Shown here one piece after another: positions 9,333 through 20,338 of a stretch of 64,000 bases of DNA; the first letter of the stretch is position 1; each line of letters begins with the position of its first letter. The translations under genes were made by a program, and so were the position numbers. The notes beneath the pieces are model-generated. The model was given only the letters and a program-made list of their open reading frames with translations. It ran no database searches and was not told the DNA's origin. The stretch spans positions 29,958 to 93,957 of the forward strand of contig QCDM01000004.1 in the NCBI GenBank assembly GCA_003280895.1, written 5' to 3'. Source of the stretch: Prochlorococcus sp. AG-355-I20. Its GTDB lineage: Bacteria > Cyanobacteriota > Cyanobacteriia > PCC-6307 > Cyanobiaceae.

Positions 9333-10081
9333 TTCTTGTAATTAAAATTTTCAATTTTTTTATTATCTAATGCAATATTTTTGAAATTTATATTTGATTT
9401 ATTTTTCAAGAATGAATTTCTCAAATGTTGAACTATTTCATCATTTGTTAGTTTTAAATTTACTTTTGGTGGGGCTTCTTCTTTAAATAGTTTGAACCAC
9501 AAATCTCTTGGAGGATTTGTTTGAATCTCTCCATGTTGAAGGAATGCACCTTTTTTACGAAATTGGGCACTTCCTATTCTCTTAACCCCATCTTGATCAA
9601 CTAAATCAGAAATTAATGGAGACCCAAAACAATTTGTTTTAATACTTGATTTTCGTAAATTACCATATTGTAAGTTTAGACCTAATTCTCTAAAACTTTT
9701 AATTAACCAGTTATTAATCATTTCATAACTTAAGACTTTATAGTAAGTTTTTTTAAAAGTTAATGCATATGTAATGCCTCCTGAATGAAGAACAGCACCC
9801 CCTCCAGAGGGACGCCTAACAATATTAATTTCCCCATTTGAAGATAAATTTTTCCAATGCAGAGGAATTTCCTTTTGGTGATAGCCAATTGAGAGCCAAT
9901 CCCCAGTCCAATAGTAGAACCTCAATGTGAGAATTATTTCAGGATTTGAAATTGTCTGATCTAAAGAATTTAAATCTAAAGCCATTTGATTAAATCCAGA
10001 TAAATTATTTGTTGAAAAAATTAAAGCTTGATTTTCAATTCCCAAAATTAATTTTGTAAGTTTATTTATGATAATTTTCAA
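9326..10081 (-). CDS. Lipoate-protein ligase A family protein
   Basis: This 251-aa protein of the biotin/lipoyl ligase fold has the lipoyl-binding signature RRPSGGGAVLHSGG and a second conserved GSAQFRKKGAFLQHG stretch. The family attaches lipoate or octanoate to E2 and H proteins. It could be a scavenging ligase or an octanoyltransferase of the LipM type, and the sequence does not settle which. The first 32 residues are weakly conserved, so the ATG for MALDLNSLDQ is a possible later start. The gene sits between the M50 protease (convergent) and psaM (divergent). Confidence 0.85.
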   Translation of the reverse strand: MKIIINKLTKLILGIENQALIFSTNNLSGFNQMALDLNSLDQTISNPEIILTLRFYYWTGDWLSIGYHQKEIPLHWKNLSSNGEINIVRRPSGGGAVLHSGGITYALTFKKTYYKVLSYEMINNWLIKSFRELGLNLQYGNLRKSSIKTNCFGSPLISDLVDQDGVKRIGSAQFRKKGAFLQHGEIQTNPPRDLWFKLFKEEAPPKVNLKLTNDEIVQHLRNSFLKNKSNINFKNIALDNKKIENFNYKNY

Positions 10082-10184
10082 TAAATTTTTTCTTTCAATT
10101 TGTTAATTACGTAACATCATTTTGTAATAGTGTTTCAAATCTTCTCTTTTCGGTGGAGAATATAGAAAATAAATTTTTTTTACC

Positions 10185-10289
10185 ATGGAGCCAACTCAAA
10201 CAATAAATCTTATTGCATTAAGCCTCATAGTTGTTATGCATGCGGGAGTTTTAGCATTAAGACTAGGAATTAGTTTAGGTAGGAACTAA
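10185..10289 (+). CDS. psaM: Photosystem I reaction centre subunit XII (PsaM)
   Basis: This very short gene (34 codons plus stop) encodes [20 protein letters not shown] and ends in RLGISLGRN. That is the known single-span PsaM peptide: a short polar N-terminus, one transmembrane helix and a GxxLGR tail. PsaM sits near PsaB in the PSI core of the thylakoid membrane and affects trimer stability. The ATG at 10185 follows a GGTGGAG element at 10152-10158; a TATAGA lies just downstream of it. It stands alone between divergent and downstream genes. Confidence 0.93.
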   Translation: MEPTQTINLIALSLIVVMHAGVLALRLGISLGRN

Positions 10290-10452
10290 ATTCTATTAGA
10301 AAATTTAAAATTTATAAGGTAATAATAAAGTAAGACTGAATTGATTTATTCATTAAAAATTTCAAGTACTTAATTTGTCAAAATCTTTTTATAAAAATAG
10401 TATTTTCTACAAAAAATATTTAGGCTCTTTATTTATCAAAAGACAACAGAAA

Positions 10453-10722
10453 ATGGATAAATTTGTTTCATTGATTTTTTTAATTATAAAAATTAGCTTT
10501 TCCCTTCTGGCAATAATAAGTCTGATTAAGCTTGGCTATAGTTCTAAAGTAAGGTTGACCAGATTAAAGGAAATTGAAGAGTCCTTTTTATACGAAAAAT
10601 ATAGATTTAATGTTTTAACAGATAAGTTTGATGATTTATTCTCTTCTGAAGGTGAGCAAAGATTTATGAAGGATCAGGATCAAATAATTTCTAGGGACAT
10701 TATCAGAGTAATATGGCGTTGA
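10453..10722 (+). CDS. Conserved hypothetical protein with one N-terminal membrane helix
   Basis: I do not recognise a named family. From the ATG at 10453 the product is 89 aa: a hydrophobic helix (residues 4-25, LIFLIIKISFSLLAIISLIK) followed by a charged, probably helical cytoplasmic or lumenal tail ending in RDIIRVIWR. An in-frame TTG at 10375 would add 26 basic residues before the helix; the ATG gives the more usual layout for a small single-span protein. It lies between psaM and por on the same strand, so a photosynthetic role is possible but unsupported. Confidence 0.65.
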   Translation: MDKFVSLIFLIIKISFSLLAIISLIKLGYSSKVRLTRLKEIEESFLYEKYRFNVLTDKFDDLFSSEGEQRFMKDQDQIISRDIIRVIWR

Positions 10723-10776
10723 TAAGGATGATCTTGAATCATTCTACATTTCATTTTTCTATTAACTTTTTTGCAA

Positions 10777-11781
10777 GTGAGTAAGAACATTAAGGGTTTA
10801 GTCCTAATAACAGGAACAACTTCAGGAGTTGGATTAAATACTCTAAAACCACTATTAAGATTTGGATGGGAGATAATAGCTGTTAACCGATCAAATAAAA
10901 GAGCTATAAAAATAGCAGAGGAATCCTTGACAAAAGAGGAGGTTAAACATATTCACTTTATAGAAATAGATCTTTCTAACCTGGGTGATGTGAGAAAAGG
11001 TTGCGATGAAATATTAGAAAGATTTAAGAAGCCAATAAATTCTCTTATTTGTAATGCAGCAGTTTATAAACCAAGACTAAAGAGACCTGAAAGGTCTCCT
11101 CAGGGATTTGAAAACTCTATGGCAGTTAATCATTTTGGGCATTTTCTTATGATAAACCTTCTTCTAGAAAATATTTTATCTTCTGAAAGAGAAATTGTTT
11201 TGAATGGCAAATCAACTTTATTCAAGCCAAGAATTACAGTATTAGGGACCGTTACGGCTAATTATTCAGAACTTGGAGGCAGGATCCCTATCCCTGCCCC
11301 AGCTGATTTGGGAGATTTATCTGGATTCAAAAATGGTTTTTTATCTCCAATAAGTATGGCTAATGGAAAGAAATTCAAACCTGGTAAGGCTTATAAGGAT
11401 AGTAAACTTTGTAATATGGTGACCGTTCAGGAATTATCAAAAAGATATCCTGCAGAGAAGATCATTGTAAATTCTCTATATCCTGGATGTGTTGCTGATA
11501 CAAAACTTTTTAGAGATACACCTTGGTTATTCAGATTCCTCTTCCCAATATTTCAAAAATTCATAACAAAAGGATATGTGTCACAAAGATTAGCAGGAGA
11601 GAGGGTTGCTCAAGTTGCTACTTATAAAGAATTTGCTAAACCATCAGTCCATTGGAGCTGGGGAAATCGTCAAAAAACTGGCAGAAAAGCTTTTTCTCAA
11701 AAGTTGTCAAAAAGAATAATTGATACGAAAACCTCGCAACAAACTTATGATTTAACAAGCCAATTGGTTGGATTAGATTAA
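10777..11781 (+). CDS. por: Light-dependent protochlorophyllide oxidoreductase
   Basis: Por reduces the D ring of protochlorophyllide with NADPH and light. It is an SDR-type enzyme with the cofactor loop GTTSGVG near the N-terminus, CNAAVYKP and the catalytic YKDSKLCN (YxxxK), plus the Por-specific C-terminal WSWGNRQ region. A GTG at 10777 gives MSKNIKGLVLITG, the form I recall for the genus. A TTG two codons upstream (10771) is the alternative. The gene converges with chlL, so the two independent enzymes for the same chlorophyll step lie tail to tail, 6 nt apart. Confidence 0.96.
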   Translation: MSKNIKGLVLITGTTSGVGLNTLKPLLRFGWEIIAVNRSNKRAIKIAEESLTKEEVKHIHFIEIDLSNLGDVRKGCDEILERFKKPINSLICNAAVYKPRLKRPERSPQGFENSMAVNHFGHFLMINLLLENILSSEREIVLNGKSTLFKPRITVLGTVTANYSELGGRIPIPAPADLGDLSGFKNGFLSPISMANGKKFKPGKAYKDSKLCNMVTVQELSKRYPAEKIIVNSLYPGCVADTKLFRDTPWLFRFLFPIFQKFITKGYVSQRLAGERVAQVATYKEFAKPSVHWSWGNRQKTGRKAFSQKLSKRIIDTKTSQQTYDLTSQLVGLD

Positions 11782-11787
11782 TTTAGA

Positions 11788-12675
<888 letters not shown>

Positions 12676-12866
12676 TTAAAGCTTGAAACACATTATTATT
12701 TATATTCTTGCAGCGCAAATACACATGAAATATGTTTCTAAACAAATATGTATTTAATTGTATTAAAAGCGGGAAATATGTTCTTATAACTGAATTTTTA
12801 GGATTAAATTTATTAGGTTATGAGTGAAAATACTCATGACTTAATTATAGTTTATTAGTAAAGAAA

Positions 12867-14438
12867 TTAACTGAAATATGCTTTTGCATCATAAAGAGTT
12901 TCATCGCTTATCTCTGGAATTCCTCTCAAGATTGCGTATTTTTCAGTATTTGTTTTAACTTTACCTCTTACAAAAAATGGAACTTTTGTTAATTCAGCTC
13001 TACCAGATTCAGTCCAGATAATTCCTTCTTTACTATTTTTTTCTTTTCTCTTCTCAGAATTTAAAGAGTCATTTGTGTTCGTCGCTGTATGTCCTAAATG
13101 GCTTTGATGACCATCAACAAACTCAAAGTCATGTTTGAACATATCAATAAGATGCTCTTCTAAGCCCATCATTAGGGGGTGTACCCAGTCATCAAAAATC
13201 ACATTTGCTCCTTCCCATCCCATTTGAGGACTATATCTTGCAGGAACATCTTGAACATGCATTGGAGTACTAATTACTGAGCATGGAATGCCGAGCCTTT
13301 TTGCACTATGCCTTTCCATTTGGGTCCCTAAAACCAGTTCAGGGGCGGCCTTTTTCATAGCATCTTCCACTTCTAGATAATTATTAGTTATCAGAGCTTC
13401 TACATTAAGATCTTTTGCAGTAGCTCTTACTTGCCTGGCCATCTCCCTGCTGTATGTTCCAAGACCAACTACTTCAAAACCCAATTCCTCCTTAGCAATT
13501 TTGGCTGCTGCAATTGCATGTGTTCCATCACCAAAAATAAAAACTCTCTTACCAGTTAGATAATTTGAGTCAACTGATTTTGAATACCAAGGAAGTTTTG
13601 ATTTATTTTCTAATTCTTCTTTATTTGTTAAAGGAAGATCTAATTTCTTATGAACTTCATTTATAAATTCAATTGTATTTTTTATTCCAATAGGAATAGT
13701 ATTCGTATATTCCATGCCAAAGTTCCTTTTAAGCCACTCACATGAAGCTTCAGCAATTTCTTGATAAAGACAGATATTTATTTCAGCATCAATTAGTCTT
13801 TCAATATCATCAGGACTAGCACCTAATGGAGCAACTACGTTTGTATCTATGCCTTGTTCCGAAAGTATGCGTTGGATTTCGATTACATCATCTCTGCATC
13901 TAAATCCTAGTAATGAAGGGCCAAGTATATTAACTTTTGGTCTCCTACCTAATTCCCTCCACCTAAGGGGATTTATTTTGTCTGAAGAACTTACTTTTTC
14001 TTTTAAAAGGGTTCTTGTTAGTTGATAAAAAGTTTCTGAGGCCCCCCAATTTTCTTTCTTGCTATAAGCTGGTAATTCAAGATTAACAATCGGCATATCA
14101 AACCCCATCCCCTTCGCAAGTGCTCCAGGTTGGTCTTGGATAAGTTCTGCTGTACAACTTTCTCCGACTAAAAGAGTTTTGGGTTTGAATCGTTCAACCG
14201 CTTCCTTAATATTTTTCTTCACTAACTCTGCTGTATCGCCTCCAAGGTCTCTAGCCTGAAAAGTTGTGTAAGTTACTGGAGGCCTTTGTCCCCTCCTCTC
14301 GATCATTGTAAAGAGAAGATCTGCATATGTATCTCCTTGGGGGGCATGAAGTACATAATGAATGTCTTTCATTGACGAGGCAATTCTCATAGCACCTACA
14401 TGTGGTGGTCCTTCATAAGTCCAAAGAGTTAATTCCAT
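12867..14438 (-). CDS. chlB: Light-independent protochlorophyllide reductase subunit B
   Basis: ChlB pairs with ChlN to form the catalytic core of dark-operative protochlorophyllide reductase. The 523-aa protein contains D36 ([10 protein letters not shown]), the unusual Asp ligand of the NB cluster, plus the conserved [14 protein letters not shown] and the C-terminal domain after about residue 460 ([20 protein letters not shown]). A lysine/serine-rich linker near residues 445-455 precedes it. The start ATG at 14438 is 5 nt after the chlN stop, so chlN and chlB are one operon. Confidence 0.98.
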   Translation of the reverse strand: MELTLWTYEGPPHVGAMRIASSMKDIHYVLHAPQGDTYADLLFTMIERRGQRPPVTYTTFQARDLGGDTAELVKKNIKEAVERFKPKTLLVGESCTAELIQDQPGALAKGMGFDMPIVNLELPAYSKKENWGASETFYQLTRTLLKEKVSSSDKINPLRWRELGRRPKVNILGPSLLGFRCRDDVIEIQRILSEQGIDTNVVAPLGASPDDIERLIDAEINICLYQEIAEASCEWLKRNFGMEYTNTIPIGIKNTIEFINEVHKKLDLPLTNKEELENKSKLPWYSKSVDSNYLTGKRVFIFGDGTHAIAAAKIAKEELGFEVVGLGTYSREMARQVRATAKDLNVEALITNNYLEVEDAMKKAAPELVLGTQMERHSAKRLGIPCSVISTPMHVQDVPARYSPQMGWEGANVIFDDWVHPLMMGLEEHLIDMFKHDFEFVDGHQSHLGHTATNTNDSLNSEKRKEKNSKEGIIWTESGRAELTKVPFFVRGKVKTNTEKYAILRGIPEISDETLYDAKAYFS

Positions 14439-14443
14439 AGTTC

Positions 14444-15709
<1,266 letters not shown>

Positions 15710-15857
15710 TCAATAGCTTATATCTCAAGCTTGCATTAACTTTTTAATTTAAGAAAGTAATTAATAAGTTCTCTTACAAAATGAACACATTTAAAAAACT
15801 TATATGAATGTTTAAATACTTAAATGAGAATTATGAAAATTATTTTTAGGGTATATT

Positions 15858-16226
15858 CTAATTTCTGTAGAAGGAATTTCCTTGACTTGTTTTTGAAAGC
15901 TTCCATACATTTCTAGCTATTTTCGTAGCTAATAATCCTGCTCTTTCTAACTTAGATTTTCCAGGCTTAGCTCCAATTAGAGCTGTCACTTCTGAAGTGG
16001 TCAAAGGTGCTCCAGTATTTATAGCTAATTGGGTTAACTCCAATCTATCTCTAAGGTTCTTAAGATTTACTTTCTCAATTTTATCTTCTTCTAACCAGCT
16101 AAAAGATGGGTCTTTCTGAGATAGTTTTTGCATCAAGCTTAGGCTAACTAATCCAAGAGTTTGATCAGGAGTTAATTCTTTTTCAATACCAGAAACATTT
16201 GGTTCTTTTTTTTGAGAAGTTCCCAT
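15858..16226 (-). CDS. Conserved cyanobacterial hypothetical protein
   Basis: This 122-aa soluble protein has no named family that I recognise. It has a polar N-terminus ([13 protein letters not shown]), a region rich in Leu and Lys, and a conserved-looking block [17 protein letters not shown] followed by a helical [19 protein letters not shown] tail. The gene is consistently found between chlN and csoS1D in picocyanobacteria in my recollection, but this does not reveal a role. It is divergent from csoS1D, sharing a gap of about 97 nt. Confidence 0.7.
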   Translation of the reverse strand: MGTSQKKEPNVSGIEKELTPDQTLGLVSLSLMQKLSQKDPSFSWLEEDKIEKVNLKNLRDRLELTQLAINTGAPLTTSEVTALIGAKPGKSKLERAGLLATKIARNVWKLSKTSQGNSFYRN

Positions 16227-16323
16227 AAAAATGCATATCTTTTACTTGAAGTTATCGTTTTGTGGTAAGCATGCAAGTAAATTTAATAGAAAAAAAGAAC
16301 CATTATCCGTTATAGTCGCCTCA

Positions 16324-17094
16324 ATGGAACCAACTTCTAGCTTAAACAGAGGGAAACGAAAAAAAGGGAGTTCTCTAGTCACAGGATCTGAGGTGCAATC
16401 TCAGGCCAGTGGTGCTAGCTGTTTTATTACTACCGATTCAGAAAAGTCTCTGGTATCCAGACAAGCAAGTCAAGTTGAGCAAATTGAGTTAAGAACATAT
16501 GTTTTTTTAGATTCTCTGCAACCTCAATTAGCCGCATATATGGGAACTGTTAGTAGAGGTTTTTTACCTATTCCTGGGGATTCATGTCTTTGGATGGAAG
16601 TATCACCCGGGATGGCTGTTCATAGAGTCACTGATATTGCCCTAAAAGCAAGTAATGTAAGACTTGGTCAGATGATTGTTGAAAGAGCATTTGGATCTCT
16701 TGCTCTTTACCATAAAGATCAAAGTACGGTTTTACATTCTGGAGATGTTGTTCTAGATGCTATTGGGAGCGAAGTTAGAAAAAGAACAAAACCTGCTACG
16801 AGTTGGACTGAAGTTATTCGAGCAATTACTCCAGACCATGCAGTTTTAATAAATAGACAAAACAGAAGTGGATCAATGATTCAATCTGGAATGAGCATGT
16901 TTATTTTAGAGACTGAGCCAGCTGGTTATGTTTTAAAAGCAGCTAATGAAGCTGAAAAGGCATCTAATATAACTGTTGTTGATGTTAAGGCAGTTGGAGC
17001 TTTTGGAAGATTAACTCTAGCCGGGAAAGAAGGAGATGTAGAAGAGGCTGCAGCAGCTGCTATAAGAGCAATTGAAGAAATTTCAAATTATTGA
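16324..17094 (+). CDS. csoS1D: Carboxysome shell protein CsoS1D (tandem BMC domain trimer)
   Basis: CsoS1D is the trimeric shell tile with two fused BMC domains and a gated pore, thought to pass RuBP/3PGA across the alpha-carboxysome shell. From the ATG at 16324 the protein is 256 aa, the known Prochlorococcus length. An N-terminal extension of about 50 residues is followed by BMC domain 1 (about 56-150, [12 protein letters not shown]) and domain 2 (about 155-256, ending [17 protein letters not shown]). An upstream in-frame start at 16231 would add 31 poorly conserved residues and is rejected. The gene lies just upstream of, but not inside, the main cso operon. Confidence 0.96.
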   Translation: MEPTSSLNRGKRKKGSSLVTGSEVQSQASGASCFITTDSEKSLVSRQASQVEQIELRTYVFLDSLQPQLAAYMGTVSRGFLPIPGDSCLWMEVSPGMAVHRVTDIALKASNVRLGQMIVERAFGSLALYHKDQSTVLHSGDVVLDAIGSEVRKRTKPATSWTEVIRAITPDHAVLINRQNRSGSMIQSGMSMFILETEPAGYVLKAANEAEKASNITVVDVKAVGAFGRLTLAGKEGDVEEAAAAAIRAIEEISNY

Positions 17095-17117
17095 GAATTT
17101 TTAAATTTAAACTTTTT

Positions 17118-17702
17118 TTAACTTAAACCTATCTCTTTTTTTAAAAAAGGTGACATAATTTTTGCAGCTTTACCTCTACTCCCTAATTTATTTAATTGTG
17201 ATTGTGAGAGCTCACCGTAAACACAGTTAGACTCTTTTACCCAAAAAATAGATTCGAATTCCCCGTTTGGATATTTGGGGTTCTTAAGAATTTCTCCCCA
17301 GCATATTCCTGTTGTATCTTTAACTAAGTTTCCTGAAGGATCGCACAAAACCATACAACTTATAAATCTTGCACTCCTATAAGGACTATCAGAAAGTTCA
17401 TTAATTAATTTTTTAATTTTCTCATCATTAGTTTTTGCATATCTAGCAGAATAAATTCCTGGCCGACCATCTAAAACATCTACTTCAAGACCCGAGTCAT
17501 CAGCTAATGCCCAAGTTTTAGTCTCTAAAGCAGCTGCTTTTGCTTTTAGAAGTGCATTCTCAAAATATGTGTTTCCAGTCTCTTCGACATTTAAATATTC
17601 TGGTTGCTTCTGAACCTTTAAAGACAAAACATCCAGCATCTCTGAAATTTCAGATACTTTTCTTTGATTGCCACTAGCAATAGTTAGAACTGGAAGGTTC
17701 AA
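17118..17702 (-). CDS. rdgB: Non-canonical purine NTP pyrophosphatase (HAM1/RdgB)
   Basis: RdgB hydrolyses dITP, dXTP and ITP to monophosphates and so keeps deaminated purines out of DNA. The 194-aa protein begins with the substrate loop TIASGNQRKVSEI (family TxNxxKxxE; here SGNQRK) and has ADDSGLEVDVLDGRPGIYSARYA, the metal-binding and substrate core. The start is a TTG at 17702 that places LTIASGN at the usual position. It is inserted between csoS1D and the cso operon on the opposite strand. No carboxysome role is implied. Confidence 0.93.
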   Translation of the reverse strand: MNLPVLTIASGNQRKVSEISEMLDVLSLKVQKQPEYLNVEETGNTYFENALLKAKAAALETKTWALADDSGLEVDVLDGRPGIYSARYAKTNDEKIKKLINELSDSPYRSARFISCMVLCDPSGNLVKDTTGICWGEILKNPKYPNGEFESIFWVKESNCVYGELSQSQLNKLGSRGKAAKIMSPFLKKEIGLS

Positions 17703-18029
17703 AATAATAAAAAAATTTATTGTGAATATTATCTTACTTCAAAGCTTGATACGGAGACAGGAAAGGTTGAACATTCCACACCTGTGTAGACAGGGCCTGT
17801 CTCGTACGGAAATAACATAATGTAAATTTTTTCTTAACACAACAGTATGTTTTGATGCACTAACTAATATGCATAAGTATTGACATATCAATAGTACCAA
17901 GGGTGATAAGTTTAACTTATGAATGATAGAAAAAACATTAATGGAGATTTTGTCGAAAACGCTTGACTTATAAGTACCTAATGAAGCATTCTTCGAATTG
18001 AACATTCCACATTTAGTATTTAGTAGACA
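17703..18029 (+). promoter_or_regulatory. Regulatory region upstream of the cso/rbc operon
   Basis: This 327-bp gap separates divergent rdgB and csoS1. It holds a 15-nt GC-rich inverted repeat centred on 17795 (AGACAGGGCCTGTCT), a 13-bp direct repeat TTGAACATTCCAC at 17767-17779 and 17998-18010, and five copies of the hexamer ATAAGT/ACTTAT between 17873 and 17975. Two pairs of the hexamers form dyads. The one at 17906-17920 has the T-N11-A spacing typical of LysR-type sites such as CbbR/RbcR. A possible promoter is TTGACA (17880-17885) with TGATAA (17904-17909). A minus-strand open frame here looks spurious. Confidence 0.6.
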
Positions 18030-18341
18030 ATGGCTACAGAAACAATGGGTATCGCTCTCGGCATGATCGAGACACGCGGACTTGTACCTGCAATCGAAGC
18101 AGCAGACGCAATGACAAAGGCAGCAGAAGTTCGCCTTATTGGTCGTGAATTCGTTGGCGGCGGTTATGTCACAGTATTAGTTAGAGGCGAAACAGGCGCA
18201 GTTAACGCAGCTGTAAGAGCTGGTGCTGATGCTTGTGAAAGAGTTGGTGACGGTTTAGTTGCTGCTCACATTATTGCTCGTCCTCATAGAGAAGTTGAAC
18301 CTGCTCTAGGTAACGGTGAATTTCTTGGTCAAAAGGACTAA
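18030..18341 (+). CDS. csoS1: Major carboxysome shell hexamer protein CsoS1
   Basis: This 103-aa single BMC-domain protein forms the hexagonal tiles that make up most of the alpha-carboxysome facets. It opens MATETMGIALGMIETRG and contains the pore-region VGGGYVTVLVRGETGAV and the C-terminal IARPHREVEP. Base composition is less AT-rich than in the neighbours, as expected for a very highly expressed gene. It is the first gene of the operon csoS1-rbcL-rbcS-csoS2-csoS3-csoS4A-csoS4B. High-light strains carry only one csoS1 copy here instead of the csoS1A/B/C set of chemoautotrophs. Confidence 0.98.
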   Translation: MATETMGIALGMIETRGLVPAIEAADAMTKAAEVRLIGREFVGGGYVTVLVRGETGAVNAAVRAGADACERVGDGLVAAHIIARPHREVEPALGNGEFLGQKD

Positions 18342-18350
18342 TTAAGTAAA

Positions 18351-18370
18351 GCAAGATTTATAAATCTTGC
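18351..18370 (+). terminator. Inverted repeat in the csoS1-rbcL gap
   Basis: GCAAGATTTATAAATCTTGC is a perfect 20-nt inverted repeat (8-bp stem, TATA loop, or longer as a cruciform). No T-run follows, so it is more likely an mRNA stabilising or processing hairpin than a full terminator. Confidence 0.55.
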
Positions 18371-18410
18371 ACAATAATTATTTTCCCTACACAGACCTAA
18401 ATTTATCCTT

Positions 18411-19826
18411 ATGAGTAAGAAGTATGACGCAGGGGTAAAGGAGTACAGAGATACCTACTGGACTCCAGAATATGTACCCCTAGACACCGATTTACTAGCC
18501 TGTTTCAAATGTACAGGTCAGGAAGGTGTTCCAAGAGAAGAAGTTGCAGCCGCTGTCGCCGCTGAATCTTCAACAGGTACTTGGTCAACAGTTTGGTCCG
18601 AGTTACTTACTGACTTAGAATTTTATAAAGGACGTTGTTATCGAATCGAAGACGTCCCTGGCGATCCTGAAGCTTTCTATGCTTTTATTGCATATCCTTT
18701 AGATCTTTTTGAAGAAGGCTCAATTACAAACGTATTAACATCTCTTGTAGGAAACGTTTTTGGATTTAAAGCTCTAAGACATCTACGTCTAGAAGATATT
18801 AGATTCCCAATCGCTTTCATTAAGACTTGCGGTGGTCCACCAAATGGAATCGTAGTTGAAAGAGATCGACTTAATAAATACGGAAGACCTCTACTTGGTT
18901 GTACCATTAAACCTAAATTAGGATTATCTGGTAAAAACTATGGTCGAGTTGTATATGAATGTCTTAGAGGCGGTCTTGATTTAACTAAGGATGATGAGAA
19001 TATTAATTCTCAACCGTTCCAACGTTGGAGAGAAAGATTTGAATTTGTTGCAGAAGCAGTTAAGCTTGCTCAACGAGAAACTGGAGAAGTTAAAGGTCAC
19101 TATCTAAACTGTACTGCTAACACTCCTGAAGAACTCTATGAAAGAGCTGAATTTGCAAAAGAGCTAGATATGCCAATCATCATGCATGATTATATAACTG
19201 GTGGTTTTACTGCAAATACTGGATTAGCTAATTGGTGTCGTAAAAATGGCATGCTTCTGCATATTCACAGAGCTATGCATGCTGTTATTGATAGACATCC
19301 AAAGCATGGTATTCACTTCAGAGTTCTTGCAAAATGTTTGAGATTATCTGGAGGAGACCAATTACATACTGGAACCGTTGTTGGAAAACTAGAAGGTGAT
19401 CGTCAAACAACACTTGGTTATATTGACAACTTAAGAGAGTCATTTGTTCCTGAAGATAGATCGAGAGGTAACTTTTTTGATCAGGATTGGGGTTCTATGC
19501 CTGGAGTATTTGCAGTCGCATCAGGTGGTATCCATGTTTGGCATATGCCTGCACTTCTAGCGATCTTCGGGGATGATTCCTGCCTTCAGTTCGGTGGAGG
19601 AACACATGGTCATCCATGGGGTTCAGCTGCTGGAGCTGCAGCTAACAGAGTTGCTTTAGAAGCTTGTGTAAAAGCCCGTAATGCTGGTCGCGAAATCGAA
19701 AAAGAGAGTAGAGACATTCTTATGGAAGCTGCTAAGCATAGTCCTGAATTAGCTATTGCTCTAGAAACCTGGAAGGAAATTAAGTTTGAGTTTGACACTG
19801 TCGACAAGCTTGATGTTCAGGGTTAA
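18411..19826 (+). CDS. rbcL: RuBisCO large subunit (form IA)
   Basis: This is the CO2-fixing subunit, packed inside the carboxysome. The 471-aa protein has the catalytic Lys in [18 protein letters not shown], the carbamylated Lys in [13 protein letters not shown], and the mobile loop 6 region [14 protein letters not shown]. The N-terminus [17 protein letters not shown] is the form IA type shared with proteobacteria, which fits an alpha-carboxysome. It follows csoS1 after 69 nt. The 89-nt gap to rbcS contains a hairpin. Confidence 0.99.
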   Translation: MSKKYDAGVKEYRDTYWTPEYVPLDTDLLACFKCTGQEGVPREEVAAAVAAESSTGTWSTVWSELLTDLEFYKGRCYRIEDVPGDPEAFYAFIAYPLDLFEEGSITNVLTSLVGNVFGFKALRHLRLEDIRFPIAFIKTCGGPPNGIVVERDRLNKYGRPLLGCTIKPKLGLSGKNYGRVVYECLRGGLDLTKDDENINSQPFQRWRERFEFVAEAVKLAQRETGEVKGHYLNCTANTPEELYERAEFAKELDMPIIMHDYITGGFTANTGLANWCRKNGMLLHIHRAMHAVIDRHPKHGIHFRVLAKCLRLSGGDQLHTGTVVGKLEGDRQTTLGYIDNLRESFVPEDRSRGNFFDQDWGSMPGVFAVASGGIHVWHMPALLAIFGDDSCLQFGGGTHGHPWGSAAGAAANRVALEACVKARNAGREIEKESRDILMEAAKHSPELAIALETWKEIKFEFDTVDKLDVQG

Positions 19827-19840
19827 CTCAAGTTTAGAAA

Positions 19841-19889
19841 TTGAGGAGATTTATTTTCCTCAAACTTATTAAAATCTCGTTTTTACGAG
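19841..19889 (+). terminator. Hairpins in the rbcL-rbcS gap
   Basis: Two stems are visible: TTGAGGA (19841-19847) with TCCTCAA (19857-19863), and CTCGT-TTTT-ACGAG (19876-19889). They may set relative levels of the two subunits or protect rbcL mRNA; neither is followed by a clear T-run. Confidence 0.5.
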
Positions 19890-19915
19890 TAATTTCATTC
19901 ACATTTTGATTAATT

Positions 19916-20257
19916 ATGCCTTTCCAGAGCACAGTAAGCGACTATCAAACAGTTGCAACCCTGGAAACATTCGGTTTTTTACCACCGATGACCCAGGAAG
20001 AAATATATGACCAAATTGCGTACATAATTGCTCAAGGTTGGAGTCCAGTTATTGAGCATGTTCATCCTAGTGGATGTATGCAAACTTATTGGTCTTATTG
20101 GAAACTCCCATTTTTTGGGGAAAAAGATCTTAACTTGATCGTGAGCGAATTAGAGGCATGCCATAGAGCATACCCTGATCATCATGTAAGAATCATCGGA
20201 TACGATGCTTACACTCAAAGTCAAGGAACAGCTTTTGTAGTTTTCCAAGGACGTTAA
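19916..20257 (+). CDS. rbcS: RuBisCO small subunit
   Basis: This 113-aa small subunit is of the form IA type and opens MPFQSTVSDYQTVATLETFG. It has the conserved core YIIAQGWSPVIEH, the KLPFFGE loop and the C-terminal VRIIGYDAYTQSQGTAFVV. It completes the L8S8 enzyme with RbcL. The gap to csoS2 holds the strongest hairpin of the operon. Confidence 0.99.
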   Translation: MPFQSTVSDYQTVATLETFGFLPPMTQEEIYDQIAYIIAQGWSPVIEHVHPSGCMQTYWSYWKLPFFGEKDLNLIVSELEACHRAYPDHHVRIIGYDAYTQSQGTAFVVFQGR

Positions 20258-20279
20258 AGCTACTTATCGTAGTTAATAT

Positions 20280-20313
20280 CTTTCTCCAAAAAAATTTTTT
20301 GGAGAAAGTTTTT
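20280..20313 (+). terminator. Intra-operon terminator-like hairpin after rbcS
   Basis: CTTTCTCCAAAAAA pairs perfectly with TTTTTTGGAGAAAG (20280-20308), and a run of Ts follows directly. This is a classic intrinsic-terminator shape placed between rbcS and csoS2. It probably acts as a partial terminator (attenuator), leaving the csoS1-rbcL-rbcS message more abundant than the distal genes. Confidence 0.75.
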
Positions 20314-20338
20314 CAAAAGAGTTTCACATTTGAAGATT

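Noticed and set aside
17739..18005. 88-residue minus-strand open frame in the cso control region
   Set aside because: It covers the promoter and palindromes, its product looks random, and it would run against csoS1; treated as spurious.
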